A DNA stretch of 64,000 nucleotides from Ochrobactrum sp. BTU1. Its GTDB lineage: Bacteria > Pseudomonadota > Alphaproteobacteria > Rhizobiales > Rhizobiaceae. The notes beneath the pieces were generated by a model. That model saw only the letters and a list, made by a program, of their open reading frames with translations. It had not been told where the DNA came from and ran no database searches. Positions within the stretch are counted from its first letter, which is position 1; every line of letters begins with the position of its first letter. The stretch lies in contig CP076356.1 of the NCBI GenBank assembly GCA_018798825.1, forward strand, positions 62,001 through 126,000, given 5' to 3'. Position numbers and translations under genes: made by a program. Shown here piece after piece: positions 35,474 through 44,198 of the stretch.

Positions 35474-36061
35474 AAATCTAAATCGGAAGTAACCCACCGA
35501 TGTTGAACTCATAGCGAGTTGATGAAGCACATTTGACGTTGCCAGCTTTCGAAATCCGGTTTGTGATCTGATGATCGCTGCGCTCCGGTGAAATCTTACT
35601 GAGCGGTGATATTCTTATAGCTTTGGCCTATGGCTTCCCGAGCGGTAAGTTCGCGTCCGCATGTATTGGATCTTACCGATCGGTATTATTTTCCTTGATG
35701 TAGCCTGAATAATCCCTTACGAAAATATGCAAAGGAGAATGCGATTGATTAAATCAGCTGCAGACTTAGGAGCATTGGTTCGCGAAAAGCGCAAGGCTCT
35801 CGGATGGACGCAAACAGACCTCGCGGGGAGATCCGGCACGGGAGATCGCTTTATTATCGACCTGGAAAGCGGGAAGCCGACATGCCAACTGGGGAAGGCT
35901 CTATTGGTTGCGCGCGAAGTCGGAATTCATCTCGTCGATGCCAATTCGTTTACAGAAAATCGACAAGCGGAAACGGAAGCAGACGACGAGTTGTCATACT
36001 TGCCAAAATACTAAACGCCGAGGCCATTTGAAATGACGACTTTGTTTTATGAAGATTTTGT
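35472..36061 (+). repeat. Repeat C, copy 1 (hipB and upstream region)
   Basis: A 590-bp segment matching 57521-58110 with scattered substitutions and no visible length change. It includes the intergenic region, hipB and the first ten codons of hipA. It starts at CAAAATCTAAATCGG and ends at GAAGATTTTGT, after which the two loci diverge completely. Confidence 0.85.
35745..36014 (+). CDS. hipB: HipB-like antitoxin, copy 1 (orphan)
   Basis: The protein has about 89 residues. The XRE helix-turn-helix covers residues 10-60 (GALVREKRKALGWTQTDLAG, then GTGDRFIIDLESGKPTC). TTG 35745 fits best, with AAGGAG seven bases upstream; the in-frame ATG at 35739 is too close to that site. It differs from copy 2 at four residues (L for R, P for S, T for I, A for G). 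The partner hipA is truncated after ten codons, so this copy could still bind operators or neutralise the HipA encoded at 58082. Confidence 0.8.
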   Translation: MIKSAADLGALVREKRKALGWTQTDLAGRSGTGDRFIIDLESGKPTCQLGKALLVAREVGIHLVDANSFTENRQAETEADDELSYLPKY

Positions 36062-36107
36062 GGAGAAGCTATCCCAACTGCATCATGCCATTGGTGACGG
36101 TATCTGA
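36033..36107 (+). pseudogene. hipA, truncated to its first codons
   Basis: MTTLFYEDFV matches the start of HipA at 58082, and then the sequence becomes unrelated and stops at 36105-36107. The break coincides with the end of the 590-bp duplication. Nothing from the HipA kinase core is present. The 108 bases that follow show no gene. Confidence 0.8.
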
Positions 36108-36215
36108 TTACGCTGCTTCCTGTTTCTACAGATTTGCACGAGAGTCAGCGTTCTCGACTGGTTATCAAAGCATATAGACTACCTCTTCTCTAATTAAGGT
36201 AGGTCATATGAGAAC

Positions 36216-37493
36216 CTAGTGGCTGCTACTTCCCCAACGTCTGAAAATTACACTGGCATTAACTCCACCAAAGCCGAAACCGTTGGATATCGCGTATTCA
36301 GCGGCTATCTGGCGTGATTGGTTTGCCACAAAATCTAAGCCACTGGCTTCTGGATCCGGGTTAACTAAGTTGAGGGTAGGTGGTGCGATTTGATCCTTAA
36401 GCGCCAGAATTGTAAAAATGGCCTCAAGCCCCCCGGCCGCGCCCAGGAGATGGCCTGTCGCCGATTTCGTCCCGCTGACAGCTATGGCATTGTTAGAGCC
36501 AAAAACGCTCTTGATGGCTCTGATTTCGCCCAAATCGCCAACTGATGTCGAGGTAGCATGCGCATTCAGATGGCCGATGTCGCCGGGCTTTATTCCAGCC
36601 TGTGCAATGGCGATCTCCATGGCTCTGCGTGCACCATTGCCGTCCTCGGGGCCAGAGGTGATATGGTGTGCGTCGGCTGTTGTTCCGTACCCGATGAGTT
36701 CTGCAATTGGCGTCGCACCGCGAGCAAGTGCATGGCTGAGTGCTTCAATAACCAGCATGCCCGCTCCTTCGCCCATAACAAATCCGTCGCGAGAGGCATC
36801 AAAGGGCCGCGATGCCTTGCCCGGCGTGTCATTGAAGCTGGTCGAAAGAGAGCGTGCCGCGGCAAAACCGCCGAGACTAACAGTGTTAATGCAGGCTTCA
36901 GTTCCGCCGCAGAGCGCAATGTCTGCTTCATTTGCCCTGATCATTCTGGCAGCATCGCCGATAGCCTGAACGCCTGCAGCGCACGCCGTCACAGGTGCCC
37001 CAATGGGGCCCTTAAAGCCAAAACGGATCGACGCTTGCCCAGCTGCGAGGTTGACGAGAAACGACGGAATAGTGAAGGGCGAAAGACGGCGGACACCGCG
37101 TTGATCGACGGTACGGACTGCCTCGCTTATCGCGGGAAACCCACCTATGCCGGACGCAATGATAGTCGCGGTCCGTAGTTTCTCTTTATTTGAGGTCGGC
37201 TTCCATCTCGCCTGAGCGAGCGCTTCTTCAGCTGCGGCGAGTGCGAAGATGATAAACCTGTCGACTTTGCGTTGGTCTTTGGTAGAGAGGACTGTATCCG
37301 GGTCAAAGCCTCCTTCAGCATCATCCGCGATTGAGGGGACTATCCCGCCGATCTTAGACGGAAGATCAGCGACGACATCATCTCCCAGTCGCCGGATTCC
37401 GCTCTGTCCTGCAAGTAGACGCGACCAGGAAATATCAGCAGTCGCTCCAAGGGGGCTGACAGCTCCCATTCCTGTTACAACGATCCTACGCAT
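36216..37493 (-). CDS. Beta-ketoacyl-ACP synthase II (FabF-like)
   Basis: A 425-residue condensing enzyme with the thiolase-fold Cys-His-His triad: Cys171 (PVTACAAGVQAIGDA), His312 (LNAHATSTSVGD) and His348 (GTKSATGHLLGAAGG). The start MRRIVVTGMGAVSPLG is the canonical FabF N-terminus. It extends acyl-ACP by two carbons. No acyl carrier protein or other fatty-acid gene is adjacent, so it is a solitary, probably accessory copy, perhaps for a special acyl chain. Its regulation is not evident; a TetR gene lies 182 bases upstream in the same orientation. Confidence 0.9.
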   Translation of the reverse strand: MRRIVVTGMGAVSPLGATADISWSRLLAGQSGIRRLGDDVVADLPSKIGGIVPSIADDAEGGFDPDTVLSTKDQRKVDRFIIFALAAAEEALAQARWKPTSNKEKLRTATIIASGIGGFPAISEAVRTVDQRGVRRLSPFTIPSFLVNLAAGQASIRFGFKGPIGAPVTACAAGVQAIGDAARMIRANEADIALCGGTEACINTVSLGGFAAARSLSTSFNDTPGKASRPFDASRDGFVMGEGAGMLVIEALSHALARGATPIAELIGYGTTADAHHITSGPEDGNGARRAMEIAIAQAGIKPGDIGHLNAHATSTSVGDLGEIRAIKSVFGSNNAIAVSGTKSATGHLLGAAGGLEAIFTILALKDQIAPPTLNLVNPDPEASGLDFVANQSRQIAAEYAISNGFGFGGVNASVIFRRWGSSSH

Positions 37494-37675
37494 AGGTTTT
37501 CCGCCTTTGTTTTCTTTGATTTTCGCATTTTTTCTTACTGCCGGGGGAAGATCGGCCCGGGAGCGTGCCCTAGAACATGCAGCGTTAGTTCGGGCTGCAA
37601 GAGCGCTATTGGAGCGGTATCCGATCTGCAGCGCTACTGCGGCTCATGAGCTGAACGGAATAATGGAGCCCTCTC

Positions 37676-38281
37676 TCATTTATGGGAGCAAGCTTCGTCA
37701 TCCCCTTTGCCACCTGCAAGGCGCCTCACTTCGTTAGCGGCTGTATCGAGAACATTTTGCGACAAGTTCTCATCCTCAATGAGGCGGGACATCGTGACAG
37801 CACCGACCATAAGGGACAAAATAGCGATTGCCTTGCTGCTCGGATTTGACGTGTCGGTCTCGTGCATCAATTCGTCCAAAACCTCAAAATGAGCCCTGAT
37901 TCCGTCCTCGAATGGTTGCCGAACATCTTTACTTTGACGCGCCGCGTCTGCTCCCAATGCAACCAAAGGACAACCGTCAGCCTTTTCGCCACGATGTCCG
38001 CGCGAAAGATAGAACTCAATAATAGCTTCCAGAGGGTCTGAATTTTCACCCGCAGCTGTAGACCACCTGCGGGTGGCGCTTTCCATAGCGCGTCGAGATG
38101 CCAGTGCAGCAAGGTGATCCTTGGATGCAAACTGCTTATAGAAGGCACCTTGCGTTAAGCCCGCACCTTTCATGAGGTCCTTCAGGCCGATCCCGTCAAA
38201 ACCATGTTCTCGAAACAGTCGACTGGCCACGTTGATCACTGTTTCGCGATTCTCTTCGGCCTGTACGCGGCTCACTCTCAT
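37676..38281 (-). CDS. TetR/AcrR-family repressor of the RND pump
   Basis: The protein has 201 residues. The helix-turn-helix spans about 10-55 (NRETVINVASRLFREHGFDG, then LTQGAFYKQFASKDHLAAL), followed by a ligand domain with DGCPLVALGAD. It belongs to the same TetR subgroup as the protein at 8220. It is divergent from the RND adaptor gene; the 80-base gap contains an imperfect palindrome around 38311-38327 (TCTATATCATAAATAGA). It most likely represses the efflux operon until a toxic ligand binds. Confidence 0.88.
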   Translation of the reverse strand: MRVSRVQAEENRETVINVASRLFREHGFDGIGLKDLMKGAGLTQGAFYKQFASKDHLAALASRRAMESATRRWSTAAGENSDPLEAIIEFYLSRGHRGEKADGCPLVALGADAARQSKDVRQPFEDGIRAHFEVLDELMHETDTSNPSSKAIAILSLMVGAVTMSRLIEDENLSQNVLDTAANEVRRLAGGKGDDEACSHK

Positions 38282-38363
38282 AACGGCCTCCTATTAGATT
38301 TCGTTTGACATCTATATCATAAATAGAGTTAGGTCGCAATCTAATTTGTCTGGATTGCTGGTT

Positions 38364-39497
38364 ATGAAGAGAAACCAAGAAATGAAACGCAAACAAGTCT
38401 GGGCCATTGCGGGTCTCACTGTGGCCGCAGCCACTGCCGCGGCTTTTTTTGTGGTTTTGGAAGTACCAAAGCGGGAAGCGGAGGCCGCTGATCCAAGGAC
38501 GGCTTTCCCCTTGGTTCGGGTTGCTGAGGTAAAGGCCACCGGAATGGCCGAGCGCTCCTTCACAGGCACTGTCGCTTCCCGTGTCCAGAGCAATCTTGGT
38601 TTCCGCGTTCCCGGCAAGATCGTTGAGCGGATGGTGGACGTGGGGCAGCAGGTCCGGCGGGGTCAGGCGCTGATGCGCATTGACGAAACTGACCTCCAGC
38701 TAGCGCTAACCGCCAAGCGAAACACGGTTTCTGCAGCGCGCGCTATTGTGATTCAGGCGCAGGCTGACGAAAAACGATACGCAGTGCTGGTAAAAAATGG
38801 TCTTGCGGCAACTCCGCAGCGTTATGAGCAGGCGAAGACGGCTCTGGATACGGCAACGGCGCAGCTCGCAGCTGCTGAAGCTGCCGCAAAGGTCGCGGAA
38901 AACGAAGTAGCTTACGCGGTCCTGTTCGCGGGTTCGGATGGAACCATCGTTCAGACATTAGGAGACCCGGGACAAGTCGTGGCAGCCGGACAGAGCGTGG
39001 TTCAACTGGCGCAGTCCGGGCCACGCGAGGCCGTCGTCTGGCTTCCTGAGACGCAGCGACCGGCTCCCGGCTCCCAAGCTCAAGCGAGAATCTATGGCAG
39101 CGGAAGTCTCAGTGGCAAGGCCACGCTGCGACAGATTTCCGATTCAGCCGATCCACAAACCCGGACTTACGAGGCGCGCTACATTCTTGAGGGCGATGCG
39201 GCGTCAGCCCCGCTTGGCTCGACCGTTACCATAAAAATTGTGGATACTGACCGCGAGCAGGAAGTCGCCGTACCAGTCGGAGCAATCCTCGACAACGGAA
39301 ATCGCACAGGCGTGTGGGTAGTCAACGGCTCCACATCCACGGTGAAGTTCACACCGGTCAAGGTCCGCCAAATTGGTGAGGAGGCGGCATTTGTCACTGG
39401 TATTGACATTGGAGAACAGATTGTCGCTCTAGGCGCGCATCTTCTGGATGATGGTGGGAGCGTTAGGATTGCCTCGCAGCCCGAGGTGAAAAAATAA
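38364..39497 (+). CDS. RND efflux periplasmic adaptor (MFP)
   Basis: The protein has 377 residues from ATG 38364; TTG 38346 and ATG 38382 are alternatives. An N-terminal hydrophobic segment (VWAIAGLTVAAATAAAFFVV) anchors or exports it. The lipoyl/barrel part reads RVQSNLGFRVPGKIVERMVD, then VGQQVRRGQALMRIDETDL. A helical hairpin (AKRNTVSAARAIVIQAQADE) and the beta-barrel domain follow. It links the inner-membrane pump to an outer-membrane channel; no outer-membrane factor gene is nearby, so a shared TolC-like channel is implied. Its stop overlaps the pump start (TAATG). Confidence 0.88.
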   Translation: MKRNQEMKRKQVWAIAGLTVAAATAAAFFVVLEVPKREAEAADPRTAFPLVRVAEVKATGMAERSFTGTVASRVQSNLGFRVPGKIVERMVDVGQQVRRGQALMRIDETDLQLALTAKRNTVSAARAIVIQAQADEKRYAVLVKNGLAATPQRYEQAKTALDTATAQLAAAEAAAKVAENEVAYAVLFAGSDGTIVQTLGDPGQVVAAGQSVVQLAQSGPREAVVWLPETQRPAPGSQAQARIYGSGSLSGKATLRQISDSADPQTRTYEARYILEGDAASAPLGSTVTIKIVDTDREQEVAVPVGAILDNGNRTGVWVVNGSTSTVKFTPVKVRQIGEEAAFVTGIDIGEQIVALGAHLLDDGGSVRIASQPEVKK

Positions 39498-42400
39498 TGA
39501 GCTTTAATCTCTCCGCTATCGCAGTGCGTGAGCGCGCCATAACTCTTTTCTTTATCGTGCTGCTGGCAGTCGCTGGCGCCTACGCTTTTATCAAGCTGGG
39601 ACGAGCCGAAGATCCGTCGTTCACTATCAAGACATTGACGGTCACGTCCGTTTGGCCAGGTGCCACTGCGCGTGAAATGCAGGACCTTGTCGCGGAGCCT
39701 CTCGAAAAGCGTATTCAGGAACTCACATGGTATGACCGCGTCGAAACGACGACCAGACCCGGCTACGCTTTTCTGACAGTCACGCTCAAGGATAATACGC
39801 CTGCAAGTGCCGTCGCAGAAGAGTTTTATCAGGCGCGCAAAAAGCTTGGCGACGAAGCGCGCAATCTGCCGCCAGGTGTCATGGGCCCGTTCGTCAACGA
39901 CGAGTATTCAGACGTGAGTTTTGGCCTTTACGCCCTGAAGGCAAAGGGCATGCCGATGCGCGATCTTGTCCGACAAGCGGAGACCATTCGCCAGGATCTT
40001 CTGCACGTGCCAGGCGTGAAGAAAATCAACATCGTCGGCGAGCGCCCCGAGCAGATTTTTGTCGAGTTTTCCTATTCGAAACTCGCAACTCTCGGGATAT
40101 CTGCGCAGGATATTGCTTCTGCGTTGCAGCGACAAAATACGGTCACGCCTGCGGGATCGATTGACACCAAAGGACCACAGGTCTTTATCCGTTTCGACGG
40201 AGCATATAACAGCGTTCAGGCGATTGCCGACACGCCGATTGTCGCTGCTGGACGAACATTGAAGATCTCCGACCTTGCGGAGGTTCGGCGCGGTTATCAG
40301 GACCCTGCCACTTACGTCATCCGCCACGAGGGCGAACCGACGATCATGCTAAGCGCGGTCATGCAGGCGGGATGGAATGGTCTTGATCTCGGCAAGGCAC
40401 TGGAGGCTCGCTCTGCCGCCATTGCACAGACACTGCCACTGGGCATGACCCTCACCAAGGTAAGTGATCAGGCTGTCAATATTGACGAGGCCGTCGGCGA
40501 GTTCATGCTCAAGTTCGCCATGGCGCTCGGCGTTGTGCTGTTCGTCAGCTTGGTCGCCTTGGGCTGGCGTGTCGGCATCGTGGTGGCGCTTGCTGTGCCG
40601 TTAACCCTCGCGGTTGTTTTCCTGATCATGTTGGAAACCGGACGTTTCTTCGACCGCATCACGCTCGGCGCTTTGATCCTCGCCCTCGGCCTCCTTGTTG
40701 ACGACGCCATTATCGCTATCGAAGTCATGGTGGTGAAGATGGAGGAGGGCATGGACCGCATCAAGGCGGCCGCTTATGCCTGGAGCCATACCGCAGCCCC
40801 TATGCTGTCCGGCACGCTGGTTACGATCATCGGACTGATGCCGGTGGGATTCGCAAAATCAACCGCCGGCGAATACGCTGGTAATATTTTCTGGGTCGTC
40901 GGTTTCGCCTTGATCGTATCCTGGATCGTCGCCGTCACATTTACACCCTATCTTGGCGTCAAGATGCTGCCAGATATCAAGCCCGTCGAGGGCGGTCATC
41001 ATGCTATCTATGACACGCCCAATTACCGTCGTCTGCGTTCTATCATCGAGTTCGCAGTTCGCCACAAATTTGTGGTCTGTGCGGTGGTAGGCATTTGCAT
41101 GGCCGTTTCGATCGTGGGAATGGGTGGTGTAAAGCAGCAGTTCTTCCCGACATCAGATCGCCCGGAGGTGCTGGTTGAAGTGCGCATGCCAGAGGGCACG
41201 AGCATCGAGGCGACGACATCCGCGGTGAAGAAGATTGAAAGCTGGTTACAGTCTCAGCCCGAGACAGATATTGTCACGAGTTATGTAGGGCAGGGAGCCC
41301 CGCGCTTTTTCTTCGCCATGGCCCCGGAATTGCCCGATCCAGCCTTCGCCAAGATCGTTGTGCTCACGCCCGATGCCCACGCTAGAGAAGAACTTAAGCA
41401 CCGCTTGAGGGGGGCCGTATCAGAGGGCCTCGTTCCCGAGGCATCCGTGCGTGTGACCCAGCTTGTATTCGGTCCCTACACGCCGTTCCCGGTCGAGTTC
41501 CGCATCATTGGCCCCGACCAAATTGAGCTCTACAAGATTTCCGAGCAGGCTCTGGCAATCATGAAGACTGTTCCAAATGTACGCCAAGCCAACAGGGATT
41601 GGGGCAACCGCACGCCTGTGCTGCGCTTTTTCCCCGACCAGGAAAGGCTCAGTCTGATCGGTCTCTCACCATCGGAGGCGGCACAACAGATGCAGTTGCT
41701 TCTGAGCGGCATTCCTGTCACCCAGGTGCGCGACAACATCCGCAACGTGCCTGTCGTTGCACGCAGTGCTGGCGAGAACCGCCTTGATCCTTCACGACTT
41801 GCTGACTTTTCGTTGATGAGCAGAGATGGTCGACAAGTTCCGCTTGATCAGATCGGGCATTCCGAGATCCGCTTCGAGGAGCCGATCTTAAAGCGTCGTG
41901 ACCGTACCCCGGTGATAACCATCAGGTCCGATATCAACGAGGCAACGCAGCCACCAGAAGTTTCGCAACAGGTGATGAAGGCACTGCAGCCATTAATAGC
42001 ATCGCTTCCCATTGGATACCGTATCGAGATGGGTGGCAACATCGAGGAATCACTAAAAGCCAACGTCGCTCTCGCTCAGGTTTTCCCGCTGATGATTGCT
42101 GCAATGTTGATCGTCATCATCATGCAGGTTCGCAGTCTGTCGACTATGACAATGGTTATGCTGACGGCACCGCTTGGTCTTGCCGGGGTGGTTCCGACAT
42201 TGATTCTGTTCAATCAACCCTTCGGGTTCAACGCCATTCTCGGGTTGATCGGGCTGGCTGGCATTCTGATGCGCAACACGTTGATCCTGACGGAGCAGAT
42301 CAAGGAGAACCAAGCGGCTGGGCTTGATGACTACCACGCTGTCATTGAGGCGACAGTGCAACGGACACGACCAGTTATCCTGACTGCGCTAGCAGCGATC

Positions 42401-42598
42401 CTGGCGTTCATACCACTGACCCACTCAGTGTTCTGGGGGTCTATGGCATACACATTGATTGGGGGAACGGCAGCGGGAACGGTTATGATCCTACTCTTCC
42501 TGCCTGCGCTGTACGCCGTGTGGTTCCGAATAACACCACCCCAGAAGGCCCATACTTCCCATTCATCAGGCGAGTATGCCGAGCTAAAACCGTACTAA
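39497..42598 (+). CDS. RND multidrug efflux pump, AcrB-type
   Basis: A 1033-residue inner-membrane transporter of the normal HAE-RND length, with twelve helices and two large periplasmic loops. The N-terminus (FFIVLLAVAGAYAFIKLGRA) and the helix-4 region with the proton-relay Asp pair (GLLVDDAIIAIEVMVVKME) are typical. Duplicated halves are visible, the second repeating the GLAGILMRNTLILTEQI helix. It would export lipophilic drugs or metabolites by proton antiport. It forms a two-gene operon with the adaptor, under the divergent TetR gene. Confidence 0.93.
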   Translation: MSFNLSAIAVRERAITLFFIVLLAVAGAYAFIKLGRAEDPSFTIKTLTVTSVWPGATAREMQDLVAEPLEKRIQELTWYDRVETTTRPGYAFLTVTLKDNTPASAVAEEFYQARKKLGDEARNLPPGVMGPFVNDEYSDVSFGLYALKAKGMPMRDLVRQAETIRQDLLHVPGVKKINIVGERPEQIFVEFSYSKLATLGISAQDIASALQRQNTVTPAGSIDTKGPQVFIRFDGAYNSVQAIADTPIVAAGRTLKISDLAEVRRGYQDPATYVIRHEGEPTIMLSAVMQAGWNGLDLGKALEARSAAIAQTLPLGMTLTKVSDQAVNIDEAVGEFMLKFAMALGVVLFVSLVALGWRVGIVVALAVPLTLAVVFLIMLETGRFFDRITLGALILALGLLVDDAIIAIEVMVVKMEEGMDRIKAAAYAWSHTAAPMLSGTLVTIIGLMPVGFAKSTAGEYAGNIFWVVGFALIVSWIVAVTFTPYLGVKMLPDIKPVEGGHHAIYDTPNYRRLRSIIEFAVRHKFVVCAVVGICMAVSIVGMGGVKQQFFPTSDRPEVLVEVRMPEGTSIEATTSAVKKIESWLQSQPETDIVTSYVGQGAPRFFFAMAPELPDPAFAKIVVLTPDAHAREELKHRLRGAVSEGLVPEASVRVTQLVFGPYTPFPVEFRIIGPDQIELYKISEQALAIMKTVPNVRQANRDWGNRTPVLRFFPDQERLSLIGLSPSEAAQQMQLLLSGIPVTQVRDNIRNVPVVARSAGENRLDPSRLADFSLMSRDGRQVPLDQIGHSEIRFEEPILKRRDRTPVITIRSDINEATQPPEVSQQVMKALQPLIASLPIGYRIEMGGNIEESLKANVALAQVFPLMIAAMLIVIIMQVRSLSTMTMVMLTAPLGLAGVVPTLILFNQPFGFNAILGLIGLAGILMRNTLILTEQIKENQAAGLDDYHAVIEATVQRTRPVILTALAAILAFIPLTHSVFWGSMAYTLIGGTAAGTVMILLFLPALYAVWFRITPPQKAHTSHSSGEYAELKPY

Positions 42599-43048
42599 GC
42601 GCTGGCTTTGGGACACACGAACGATAGTTAAAAAAACTTACAGAAAGTTTCGCGACGGGAAAATTAAGCGGGAGGAGCCCAAGGCAAAATATATGTAGCT
42701 CAATTTTAGGCGCGTTAAGATATGTATCGTGTGTGTTAGAGCCATGATTATTGACTGGCAATTAATCAACGGCGGAAAAAAATTAGGACATGAATTCTTA
42801 AAACCCCATTGCTCATCCATCGGGTTTAATAGGCGTAAACATCCGTATTGATTGGGCGCCCTGGCATTCGCACGAAGTCTGCCTTTAAGTTGATGGGGTC
42901 TTCTAATCCTCGTTATGTGCTACGAGTTTTGACGGAAAAATGAGTTCGTCGAAATATGCCCAAACTGTATGCAAGAGCTAATCAGCTGCGACATTCCGGT
43001 TGCGAGAATGGAACCCCTTTGGCATGACGTTAACAGTGAGGAGGGGAC
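42599..43048. other. Intergenic stretch, nothing firm
   Basis: A TTGACTGGCAATTAATCAA motif at about 42751 recalls the edge of repeat A, and a short frame near 42850 (RIDWAPWHSHEV) resembles a fragment of a cupin. No intact gene is seen until the small frame at 43049. Confidence 0.35.
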
Positions 43049-43135
43049 ATGATCCAGTTGATTTTGTATTTGTTGGTTCTGGCCGTATTGTGCATGTGTC
43101 CACTGGTAAAAAACGTTTGGGACGCATCTATCTAG
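43049..43135 (+). CDS. Possible 28-residue membrane peptide
   Basis: ATG 43049 follows a very strong ribosome site, GAGGAGGGG. The product MIQLILYLLVLAVLCMCPLV ends KNVWDASI: one hydrophobic helix with two cysteines and a short polar tail. It overlaps the 3' end of the AraC gene tail to tail by eight bases. Small peptides of this type often tune membrane transporters, and two pumps flank it, but no family was recognised. Composition and the ribosome site are the only evidence. Confidence 0.4.
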   Translation: MIQLILYLLVLAVLCMCPLVKNVWDASI

Positions 43136-44135
43136 AGCTCGCCATTAGCTGTCGGCTCGCGCCTGGCGGATGGCCGGTGATACGTTTAAATGCGCGGCTG
43201 AAAGCAGCTTGAGAATTATAACCAAGTTTGTGCGCCACAGTGTCGATCGACAACCTGTCGCGGTTCAGCCATTGGCTGGCAAGCCGCATCCGAAGTTCGG
43301 AAGCGTAGCGAAGCGGCGGAATACCGATGGTAGATTGAAAGCGCCCAGCAAAAACAGATCGGGAAATGTTGCATTCAGCCGCCAGCTCTTCTACCGACCA
43401 GTCATGACCAGGGTTTCGGTGCAGTGCAAGAATAGCGCGCGCCAGACGCGGATCACGCAAGGCAGCCACGAGACCTGAGGCATTTTCACAGCCGCATTCC
43501 ACCCAGCCTCGCACGATCATGGCGGCCATAACTTCGGCCAGTCGTGCGAGTACGCCCGCAAATCCGATCCGGCCTGAGCAGATTTCATTCTTCATACTGG
43601 TGAAAATGGGTTCCAGTCCGGGATAACGGCCATTATGAGCATCCGCCAGCATGAAGGGCGGCATCAGCGGACCAAGCCCCTGCATTCCGCCCAGATCGAA
43701 CTCCATACAGCCATAAAATAGAATGGCGCTGGGTATCGTGCTGGTACTCGGGCAGGTGTCTACCCCACTAACCGTGTCGCCAAGAGGGGCTGTGGTAAAG
43801 CTGTCGATAGGTTGCACCGGGACACTATCATAGGACAGCAACGCGTGCTCTCCGCCTTGAGGCATGAGAACGGCGTTACCTGCCGATAGCCTTTGAAGCC
43901 GTCCATCTGCGCCTCTTAGCAGTGCTGTTCCTATGGCGAGATAGTGGAAATAGGCATAACCGGGTCTGGCATCAAAACTCATGCCGAACTCTGGCCCGGT
44001 CTGGATGCGGCGATATTGAACCCCGCGCAGTCGCATCCCGGACAGCAACTCGCTTACGAGGTCGGAGGATAACGCGAAGGAGTCTTGGAAAGTCATGTCA
44101 GGAGTTTCAATCAAATATTCAGGTCTGTTAGACAT
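43128..44135 (-). CDS. AraC-family regulator with cupin-type sensor domain
   Basis: The protein has 335 residues. The N-terminal half (about 1-215) is a cupin-like sensing domain (RRIQTGPEFGMSFDARPGYA, then AGNAVLMPQGGEH). The C-terminal 100 residues carry two helix-turn-helix motifs: HDWSVEELAAECNISRSVFA and SIDTVAHKLGYNSQAAFSRA, the last being the classic AraC signature. It is divergent from the MFS gene at 44199, the common arrangement in which it activates an exporter on sensing a substrate. Confidence 0.9.
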   Translation of the reverse strand: MSNRPEYLIETPDMTFQDSFALSSDLVSELLSGMRLRGVQYRRIQTGPEFGMSFDARPGYAYFHYLAIGTALLRGADGRLQRLSAGNAVLMPQGGEHALLSYDSVPVQPIDSFTTAPLGDTVSGVDTCPSTSTIPSAILFYGCMEFDLGGMQGLGPLMPPFMLADAHNGRYPGLEPIFTSMKNEICSGRIGFAGVLARLAEVMAAMIVRGWVECGCENASGLVAALRDPRLARAILALHRNPGHDWSVEELAAECNISRSVFAGRFQSTIGIPPLRYASELRMRLASQWLNRDRLSIDTVAHKLGYNSQAAFSRAFKRITGHPPGASRQLMASSR

Positions 44136-44198
44136 AGATCGTCCGATGATTGATGTCTAGGTTCCGGTTCAAACTGATTGAAAATGGAAAGATCCTAG

